DNA of 64,000 nt from CALODL01 sp942492115. GTDB lineage: Bacteria > Planctomycetota > Phycisphaerae > UBA1845 > CAIVHJ01. Below the pieces are notes generated by a model. The model searched no databases. It was not told the DNA's origin and worked only from the letters and a program-made list of their open reading frames with translations. Each line of letters opens with the position of its first letter. Within the stretch, counting starts at the first letter, position 1. The DNA lies in contig CALODL010000024.1 in assembly GCA_942492115.1 (NCBI GenBank), forward strand, positions 62,001 through 126,000. Direction: 5' to 3'. A program made the translations under genes and the position numbers. Shown piece by piece: positions 54,856 through 61,571 of the stretch.

Positions 54856-56385
54856 ATGCCTGATGGGCGCAAGAGTGCAGCTGAATTGCTTCCGGCAGTT
54901 TATGACGAACTGCGGCGCATGGCCCGCAGCCAGCTGCACAAATCTGTCGGCCGCATCACGTTGGATTCGGCAGACCTGGCCAACGAGACCTGCCTGCATT
55001 TTCTGGCACACTCCGACCAAACCTGGCACGACTCGGCGATGTTCAGGGCCATCGCGCATCGCAAAATGTCTCAGATCCTCGTGGACTACCTCAAACGACG
55101 TAATTCCCAGAAACGAGGCGGAAGCGGGCGACGCGGCGGCGACGGTACGACGCGCGGCGTCGCGTGGCAACGCGTCCCCATCGAGGATGTCCGCGTCGAG
55201 TGGGGACCGCATCATTACAGTTTGCCCGACCTCTACGATGCGCTCGAGACCCTGCGGCGAACGGACAACAAGCTCGCCGGAGCTCTGGATCTCTACTGGT
55301 TTGCTGGATGCAGTACTCCGGAGATTGCCGAATTGCTCGATGTCACGCCGCAAACGATTCGTCGACGCCTGCATGCGGGAATCGAGTGGCTCGACACACA
55401 TCTGCAGGGCACACCAAGCATCGTTGATGCAAACGCCGAGGCGGGTCTTTCAACGAACACCGCTACACAGGAAAACCCGTGGGTGGATGTTCCCCCTGTG
55501 ACCGCGACGGCGTATCCGCACCGTATCGGGCCCTATCATGTGGTTCGGCCGATCGCAACCGGTGGTATGGGCGCGGTCTACCTGGTCACAAATGAAGACA
55601 AGTCCGCGCGCTTCGCTGCCAAAATCCCACTCGTCAAAGATGACAACGATCGCCTGACTCGGCGCCTGCGCCGCGAAGCCGGTATTCTGCGCGAGTTAGC
55701 CCATCCTGGGATTGGGCGGTTCGTTGAAATACGCGAAGAACGTGTTGCCGGGCGGGTGTGTCCCGTCATCATCACGGAATATATTTCGGGGACCCCGATC
55801 ACGCACTACGCACGCAATCATCCACTCGATTTCAGGGGGCGCCTGATTCTGTTGATCAATGTGGCCCGCGCCATCCAGCACGCTCATGAACGCGGCATCG
55901 TGCACCTCGATCTCAAACCGAATAACATTCTGGTCACAACCGCCGGGCACCCCATGGTTATTGATTTTGGCCTCGCTGACCTCGAAGGCGTGCACCGATC
56001 GTTCGGGAGCCGCATGGGTACGCCGATCTACGCAAGCCCGGAACAACTGACCGGCGACACGGACCACGTCGGCGGCGCCTCCGATGTCTATGCGCTGGCA
56101 GTTATCGGCTACGAACTTCTGGCTGACGGCCTCGCAAGTGAACAAATCGATGAACACGTAGAGCTCCGCGCAACGCTCATGGCAACTTTGCGTGACGCTT
56201 CAGATCTCAACCCCGCCAAGCGCCCGCCGGATGCAGGCGCTCTGGCCAATGCTCTCGCTGCCGCGTTACCGGAAAATGACCGCCACGGGGTGATGCCGGC
56301 TCCGGACCAGTCAGCGCTCTCCAGCTCGCTCCGTCGCGTCGTGACCGCACGAATCAAGATGCGCGGCGACCGCGAAACGGAGTGA
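54856..56385 (+). CDS. ECF sigma factor fused to a Ser/Thr protein kinase
   Basis: A 509-residue protein; I start at 54856 (MPDGRKSAAELLPAVYDELR), where the sigma homology begins. Residues 1-190 form an ECF sigma factor of the planctomycete/acidobacterial type: LLPAVYDELRRMARSQL, DSADLANETCLHFLAH, FRAIAHRKMSQILVDYLKRR, and the sigma-4 helix-turn-helix STPEIAELLDVTPQTIRRRL. Residues about 225-480 are a kinase: IATGGMGAVYLV, the lysine in ARFAAKIPL, IVHLDLKPNNIL with HLD where HRD is usual, DFGLADL and GTPIYASPEQ. There is no membrane helix. Sigma-kinase fusions are reported from planctomycetes, and the kinase is thought to control the sigma part. The missing Arg marks a non-RD kinase, which would not need the usual activation-loop phosphorylation. 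Confidence 0.92.
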   Translation: MPDGRKSAAELLPAVYDELRRMARSQLHKSVGRITLDSADLANETCLHFLAHSDQTWHDSAMFRAIAHRKMSQILVDYLKRRNSQKRGGSGRRGGDGTTRGVAWQRVPIEDVRVEWGPHHYSLPDLYDALETLRRTDNKLAGALDLYWFAGCSTPEIAELLDVTPQTIRRRLHAGIEWLDTHLQGTPSIVDANAEAGLSTNTATQENPWVDVPPVTATAYPHRIGPYHVVRPIATGGMGAVYLVTNEDKSARFAAKIPLVKDDNDRLTRRLRREAGILRELAHPGIGRFVEIREERVAGRVCPVIITEYISGTPITHYARNHPLDFRGRLILLINVARAIQHAHERGIVHLDLKPNNILVTTAGHPMVIDFGLADLEGVHRSFGSRMGTPIYASPEQLTGDTDHVGGASDVYALAVIGYELLADGLASEQIDEHVELRATLMATLRDASDLNPAKRPPDAGALANALAAALPENDRHGVMPAPDQSALSSSLRRVVTARIKMRGDRETE

Positions 56386-56404
56386 GTCCGCCAGCACAGA
56401 GGCG

Positions 56405-56980
56405 TTACGGTGCGCTGCCAGAATCATCGTCAGAAGGTTCCTTGGCTGCCGCCTCCATGTCGCGCCGAACTTCTTCAAGCTTGCGGCGCAGCACCTCGAC
56501 ACACTCATCGCGTTCCGTGGTCAATCCGAAAGCCCATTGGATCCACACTGGATCTCCCTCCAGACACTCTATCTTGATGCTGCGAAAGCGCCCCGGCTCG
56601 ACCGCCTTGATGTTCTCCCAGGGAATACGGGCCTCATCCAAAGCTTGACGCACGGTGACGTATTGTGCGGAGATTCCAAGAGCCGCCGTCTCGCGATTGA
56701 GGTACCTGCGATACATGACCACGAGGCCAGCGACAACCACGGTCATGAAGAGAGCGAGATGGAGCAGCTCTTCCGGATCCGTACCATCCTGCACGACTGC
56801 CACAGCAATCGCCGTGAGCGTGAGTGCCAGAGGGATCACGCCACGCCAGGGGCGGCGTGCGGACCATACCCGGGCGTAGGCGTCGAACTCCGCACCACAC
56901 TCCGGGCAACGGCCCGGAACCGGCAAGCCGCTCAGATTGTAGCGACAGGTGGCACAACAGTACTCGGTCATACCCGTCAT
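56405..56980 (-). CDS. Zinc-ribbon membrane protein, third copy
   Basis: A 191-residue protein; starts at 56980 and 56971 are both possible. The ribbon is CATCRYNLSGLPVPGRCPEC at residues about 8-30. Two membrane helices follow (VIPLALTLTAIAVAVVQDG; LALFMTVVVAGLVVMYRRYL). The rest is a cytoplasmic domain with PWENIKAVEPGRFRSIKIEC, which looks like a PH-like (bPH) domain pattern, then a charged helix (VEVLRRKLEEVRRDMEAAAK). Role unknown. Convergent with the sigma-kinase gene (19 nt apart) and divergent from the methyltransferase-like gene. Confidence 0.8.
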   Translation of the reverse strand: MTGMTEYCCATCRYNLSGLPVPGRCPECGAEFDAYARVWSARRPWRGVIPLALTLTAIAVAVVQDGTDPEELLHLALFMTVVVAGLVVMYRRYLNRETAALGISAQYVTVRQALDEARIPWENIKAVEPGRFRSIKIECLEGDPVWIQWAFGLTTERDECVEVLRRKLEEVRRDMEAAAKEPSDDDSGSAP

Positions 56981-57098
56981 GATAAATCCACAGAGCAGTC
57001 CCTGACCACCCTCGAAGTCGCGAACCATGATGCCGAACCAACCACGTTCCCGCCACGAGACCGGGCGCATGCTCACCTTTCATGGTATCCTGCTGCCC

Positions 57099-57812
57099 AT
57101 GCCATCCCACTTCGAAGAACTCGACTACCAGAAAACACCTCTCGGTGAACTGACGCTCCGACGGCGCCGCTCGCCGGCCCTGGACGACGCCGAGGTCTAC
57201 GAGGTCAAGATCGATGAAGCCATGCTCATGTCCAGCGTGGTCAACTCGGCCGAAATCGCACTGTCGGACCTCGCGCTGCGCAAGATGGACGGCCCGCTTG
57301 ATATCGTGGTTGGCGGCCTCGGTCTGGGATACACGGCCCAGGCAGCACTGGACCACGTCACGGTCATGCGCGTGGTCGTCGTTGAACTCCTGCAGCCTGT
57401 CATCGACTGGCATTCACGCGGTCTCGTACCGCTCGGCGCGGCGATGACGGCGGACCCGCGGTGCCACATGGTTCAAGGAGATTTCTTCGAGTTGATGACT
57501 GCCGCACCCAACACCGCGACCGGCCCAACGGCCGGCCTGTTTCATGCCATGCTCATCGACATCGATCACTCACCAGCCTGCCCACTGACGCTCGAACACG
57601 TGCCGTACTACGAAGTGGAGAGTCTGAAACGCCTGGCCGCACGATTGCACCCCGACGGGGTGTTCGGCCTGTGGTCGGCTGACGCCCCCGAGGACACATT
57701 CCTGGCCAACCTGGCGGCAGTTTTTCGCGACGTCGAGACGCACGAAGTCCCCTTCGATAATCCGATGGTTGGCGAAAAGGACAGCAATACCATCTATGTT
57801 GCGCGGATGTAA
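57099..57812 (+). CDS. Spermidine-synthase-like methyltransferase-fold protein
   Basis: A 237-residue protein starting at 57099 (MPSHFEELDYQKTPLGELTL). Motifs are of the SpeE type: LDIVVGGLGLGYTAQAALD (nucleotide/SAM loop), VMRVVVVELLQPVIDWHSRG (acidic end of strand 2), CHMVQGDFFELM, and AMLIDIDHSP with the Asp-containing strand 4. In true spermidine synthases these bind decarboxylated SAM. The catalytic Asp/Tyr region differs, so it may be a methyltransferase of another kind. No polyamine genes are nearby. Confidence 0.82.
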   Translation: MPSHFEELDYQKTPLGELTLRRRRSPALDDAEVYEVKIDEAMLMSSVVNSAEIALSDLALRKMDGPLDIVVGGLGLGYTAQAALDHVTVMRVVVVELLQPVIDWHSRGLVPLGAAMTADPRCHMVQGDFFELMTAAPNTATGPTAGLFHAMLIDIDHSPACPLTLEHVPYYEVESLKRLAARLHPDGVFGLWSADAPEDTFLANLAAVFRDVETHEVPFDNPMVGEKDSNTIYVARM

Positions 57813-57915
57813 CTGAGCAGAATGCACTCGAGGCCGGCTATGCGGAATGTGCTAACGATACACACGGCACCGATGCGTCGCAGCCGATCGAGCGGGCGGA
57901 GGTTTCACACAAAGT

Positions 57916-58965
57916 CTAGCGACAGAAGTCGCCGAACACACACAATGCCCACAACGGCAGATCACTGACCACCGAAATGAATCCATCGGTGTTGCGATCG
58001 AGCCGACAGCGACAGTTCCCGGCAGAGCAGCAATCGTCGAGGTCATCGGTGTTACCGGCTGAACTGGTCATCAGACACCCCACCAACTCACCGATATCGC
58101 CGAAGAACGTCGTCACGCCGTCCCCATCGAGATCATAGGGATTGTTGATACACGCGTCCGCGATACACATGTCCGTGGTACAGGGATCGCCATCGTCGCA
58201 CACCGCGTGGGTCACGCAGGCGACACCATCCTCGCCCGCGGTCGCGGCCCACATGATGCCGCCAAGCAGATGGGCACGAAAATCGACGTCTTCAAAGGTC
58301 TGACCAAGATGCCCCAGCCCCGTGTACCACACGCGGCCACCGTCGAATTCGTGAAACCATGCAATCGGATGATCCGTACCCATGGTACCACCGTCATAGG
58401 TGCTCTCGTCGATGTCGAGCAATACCGTCGCCACCGCCGACGGAGACGCCTGGAAGTTGTACCACTCATCCCTGAATGACCACGTGGCTGACAGGTGTTC
58501 GGTGGAGCCGTGGGGCGCGCCAGCCACGACCAGGTTGGCCTCCTGGATCGCGGGGTGCGAATGAAACCACGCTCCGTTGCCCAGCAATTCACCGTACCAC
58601 GGCCAGTCGTACTCGCAGTCCGCCGCCGCGTGTACTCCGACGTACCCGCCGCCCACCTCGATGAACGACTCGAACGCTACCTGCTCCTCTTCATTCAGGA
58701 CGTCACCGGTCGTGTTAAGCCAGACGACTACGGAATACTGCCCCAGCTCGAGAGTAGTGAAAGAGCTGGAATCAACTGCAACATCGACTTCGAAATCATT
58801 TTCGAGCCCGAGTTGCTGGACGGTCTCGACACCAGCCTCGATCGAGGCGTGCCGATAGCCTTGCGTTTCAGTGAATACGAGAACTTTGAACAGGCTCGCC
58901 CCGGCCGTGGAAGCGGAAAGAGAGATGACCAACAGGCAAATCAGTGAACGCGCGGTCAACACCAT
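57916..58965 (-). CDS. Exported ThuA-like protein with dockerin-like C-terminal module
   Basis: A 349-residue protein with signal peptide (LICLLVISLSASTAGA). Residues about 25-245 are a ThuA domain (class I glutamine-amidotransferase fold, found in trehalose utilisation and often alone in secreted planctomycete proteins): KVLVFTETQGYRHASIEAGV, QYSVVVWLNTTGDVLNEEEQ, GGGYVGVHAAADCEYDWPWY, GGRVWYTGLGH. The Cys of amidotransferases is not at the usual place. Residues 278-349 are the Cys-containing dockerin-like module (DLDGDGVTTFFGDIGELVGC ... CCSAGNCRCRLDRNTDGFIS) shared with 9952. Sugar binding or turnover is the usual guess. Confidence 0.88.
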   Translation of the reverse strand: MVLTARSLICLLVISLSASTAGASLFKVLVFTETQGYRHASIEAGVETVQQLGLENDFEVDVAVDSSSFTTLELGQYSVVVWLNTTGDVLNEEEQVAFESFIEVGGGYVGVHAAADCEYDWPWYGELLGNGAWFHSHPAIQEANLVVAGAPHGSTEHLSATWSFRDEWYNFQASPSAVATVLLDIDESTYDGGTMGTDHPIAWFHEFDGGRVWYTGLGHLGQTFEDVDFRAHLLGGIMWAATAGEDGVACVTHAVCDDGDPCTTDMCIADACINNPYDLDGDGVTTFFGDIGELVGCLMTSSAGNTDDLDDCCSAGNCRCRLDRNTDGFISVVSDLPLWALCVFGDFCR

Positions 58966-59222
58966 CAGGATCCCCTAGAATGTGCATTCATTGTAGAACC
59001 TGGACAGGTGTGAGCAAACAGTCGACATCCAGAACCACCCGCCCAGTCCTGTGATTTTACAAGAATCAACACCCCCGCAAAGAGGCCGACGTCATCCACC
59101 CGGCCCGTTCGGCGATCCAGCGGACACCCCGGCTCGACCGCCAAATCCCATGTGGTGCATGACGATTCAGCACCTGTATAATGATCGCTTGAATCAGAAT
59201 CCCAAAATGCGAGGTCCACATC

Positions 59223-60092
59223 ATGTTGAAGCGAGGATTGTGTTGTGCGTTTGTCGCGATCGTGTGGCCCGGTGGGCTCATAGCCGGCGACGCCGGGCTC
59301 GAAGCAGCGATCCACGAGACCGGCCGGGCCTACAAGAAGGCGTATGACGCGGGTGACGCGACAGCCCTGTCCGAGCTGTGGACCTCCCAGGGTGAACACG
59401 TCAGCAAGGACGGCGTCGTGGTCAAAGGCAGGAAGGCGATCGAGACCGCCTACTCGGCCTTCTTCGAGAAGGAGCCTCGAACCACGATGGAGATGATGTC
59501 CAGCACGCTGCGTATCGTTGCAGATACGACCGTCATCCAGGAGGGCGTCGTCACACGCACTTTCCCCAGTGCCGACATCGAGCTGCGTTCGCGGTACACG
59601 GCAATCTATTCCAAGGAAGATGACGCCTGGCGCATCGCCGGCGTGCGCGACTGGGGCGATCCGGATCCCGGGGCCAACCTGGCCTGGATCATCGGCCAGT
59701 GGACCGCAACCGCGGATACCGTCCGCATGGAAACGAAGTTCGAGTGGATACTCGACCACAGTTTCATCCGCAGAGAGTTCAAGGTCTACGATGGCCAGGA
59801 CAAGATCTCCGAGGGCTTCGAGATCGTCACGGTCAATCGCGACGGTGGCCTGTCGAAGTCAGTGTCGTTCAGTTCGAATGGTTCAGCGGGAGAAAAAACA
59901 TGGAACACCGCAGGTGACCAATGGTATATCCACGCCACGGGTACGACTGCCGATGGTGGCAAGACATCCGCATTCAATACCATCACCATCATTGACAAGA
60001 ACAACATCACGTGGGAATCGCGCGAGCGCATGCTCAACGATGAACGCCTGCCCGACATCGAACCCATCACGTTGACCCGCTCGGGCACGTAG
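59223..60092 (+). CDS. Secreted SnoaL-like (DUF4440/SgcJ type) protein
   Basis: A 289-residue protein with signal peptide (MLKRGLCCAFVAIVWPGGLI). Residues 25-145 form an NTF2-like cone of the SgcJ/DUF4440 group (AYDAGDATALSELWTSQGEH, GRKAIETAYSAFFEKEPRTT, SRYTAIYSKEDDAWRIAGVR). The second half (LAWIIGQWTATADTVRMETK, WILDHSFIRREFKVYDGQ) is a beta-rich domain. Such proteins are widespread in planctomycetes, and their ligand is unknown. The next gene starts 26 nt downstream, so they are likely one transcript. Divergent from the ThuA gene. Confidence 0.85.
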   Translation: MLKRGLCCAFVAIVWPGGLIAGDAGLEAAIHETGRAYKKAYDAGDATALSELWTSQGEHVSKDGVVVKGRKAIETAYSAFFEKEPRTTMEMMSSTLRIVADTTVIQEGVVTRTFPSADIELRSRYTAIYSKEDDAWRIAGVRDWGDPDPGANLAWIIGQWTATADTVRMETKFEWILDHSFIRREFKVYDGQDKISEGFEIVTVNRDGGLSKSVSFSSNGSAGEKTWNTAGDQWYIHATGTTADGGKTSAFNTITIIDKNNITWESRERMLNDERLPDIEPITLTRSGT

Positions 60093-60118
60093 ATCAGCCT
60101 ACGGAACAGGAGCATGCC

Positions 60119-61273
60119 ATGAAGACAGTCATAGCAATCATCGCCATCCCTTTCGCTTTGGTCGGGTTCATGATGACAGACGCGGGCGCCCAGCGGCGCG
60201 GCGGAGGAGGCGCCCGGGGCAGTGCGGCTCGACAAGGGAACGTTCAAGGCAGCGGCGTAGCCCAACAAGGCGGTACGCGCCCTGCCGGCGGTGGAGGGCG
60301 TGGTGGATTCGTCCCCGTTGATCAACGTGGCCCGGCATACTGGGAAGCACAGCGGCGCGGCACGCCGGCCCATTGGGACCTGGTGTATGGGACGCAACCA
60401 ACCTACGGCAACCAGGGGTACTACGGCAGCGAGTGGGACCAGCGGAACCAGGGCAACAGCGGCGCCCCATCCCGGGAACCTGACCGCAATGACCGCAACG
60501 AGACGGCTGATACGCACAGCGCCCTCTCGAGCGGGTCAATGGTCACAGACAGTGGCATGGGGCATGTCAACGCCGCCCGCGACAGTACGCCGGCAGTCAA
60601 ACGGCGTCGGCCATTACGCAAATGGACGCCAGGTGTCTACCGCTCGAAGGGCCGATCGGTACGTCGCGACTTCCGCGACTATGACGCGTTCACCGTGCCG
60701 TGGTACAAGCACCACGATGCATGGTTACCAGACGGCTGGACGGTACGGACGGCGTGGACCTGGGCCACTTGGGACCACATGGTCGCCTGGTATGACATCC
60801 AGGGCGAACCCTACCTCTACAACTACGGTGATAACGTCTACTACGATGCGGGAGAGGTATACGCTGACGGCGAGCTTGCTGGAACGGAAGACGAATACTA
60901 CGAGCAGGCCAGCGCGCAGGCAGCGTCCGGTGACGGGGCCGATGCGGACGGAGAATGGAATTCATTCGGGGTCTATGGTGTCGTGCAGGGTGACCAGCGC
61001 ACGGCCGACAAGATCATCCAGCTCGCCGGAAACAAGGACGGCGCCATTCGCGGCACGTATTATGATCTCGTGGCTGACGAGACGCACGACATCGCTGGGG
61101 CCATCGATGCACGAACACAACGGGTCACCTGGACCATCGGCAAGGCAAAAACAACCGTTTGCGAGACCGGCCTCGATAACCTGACGCGCGACGAGGGCCC
61201 TGTACTGGTCATGCGCGGGGCCGACAAACCGCAAAACTGGTTGATGATCCGTCTGGGGCCCGACGAGGAGTAG
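60119..61273 (+). CDS. Secreted Gly/Arg/Tyr-rich hypothetical protein
   Basis: A 384-residue protein with a strong AGGAG site and signal peptide (MKTVIAIIAIPFALVGFMMT). Residues 25-115 are disordered, rich in Gly, Arg and Gln (GGGGARGSAARQG). The middle has aromatic-rich motifs: RKWTPGVYRSKG, DFRDYDAFTVPWYKHHDAWL and YLYNYGDNVYYDAGEVYADG. The last resembles planctomycete surface proteins loosely annotated as mu-protocadherin-like. The C-terminal 90 residues (GDQRTADKIIQLAGNKDGAI, RGTYYDLVADETHDIAGAID) are beta-rich. Function unknown. Cotranscribed with the SnoaL-like gene. Confidence 0.8.
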   Translation: MKTVIAIIAIPFALVGFMMTDAGAQRRGGGGARGSAARQGNVQGSGVAQQGGTRPAGGGGRGGFVPVDQRGPAYWEAQRRGTPAHWDLVYGTQPTYGNQGYYGSEWDQRNQGNSGAPSREPDRNDRNETADTHSALSSGSMVTDSGMGHVNAARDSTPAVKRRRPLRKWTPGVYRSKGRSVRRDFRDYDAFTVPWYKHHDAWLPDGWTVRTAWTWATWDHMVAWYDIQGEPYLYNYGDNVYYDAGEVYADGELAGTEDEYYEQASAQAASGDGADADGEWNSFGVYGVVQGDQRTADKIIQLAGNKDGAIRGTYYDLVADETHDIAGAIDARTQRVTWTIGKAKTTVCETGLDNLTRDEGPVLVMRGADKPQNWLMIRLGPDEE

Positions 61274-61571
61274 CCAGGCCGCCGGCTCGGGAACGCAACT
61301 GGGAAGGGTGTTGCGGCACACCCGGCTCGGCCATCAACGTCCGCACAAGCCACGTGCACCCTGCTTCCCCAGTCCGATTACCCTATAATCTTGCCTGCCG
61401 TCGCCCGGTATCGTAGCGCCGGCCGACCAGAATTGTCCTGGGCTACCCCCTCTGCATAGGATTGACCAATCCCCCCACAGCGCCATCCGGTACCGCCGGT
61501 CGCGCGACACGTGTCAGCCCGTGTTTGCGTTGCACAGTGCATCCGTGATTCTCACAGGAAAAGGATACGAC

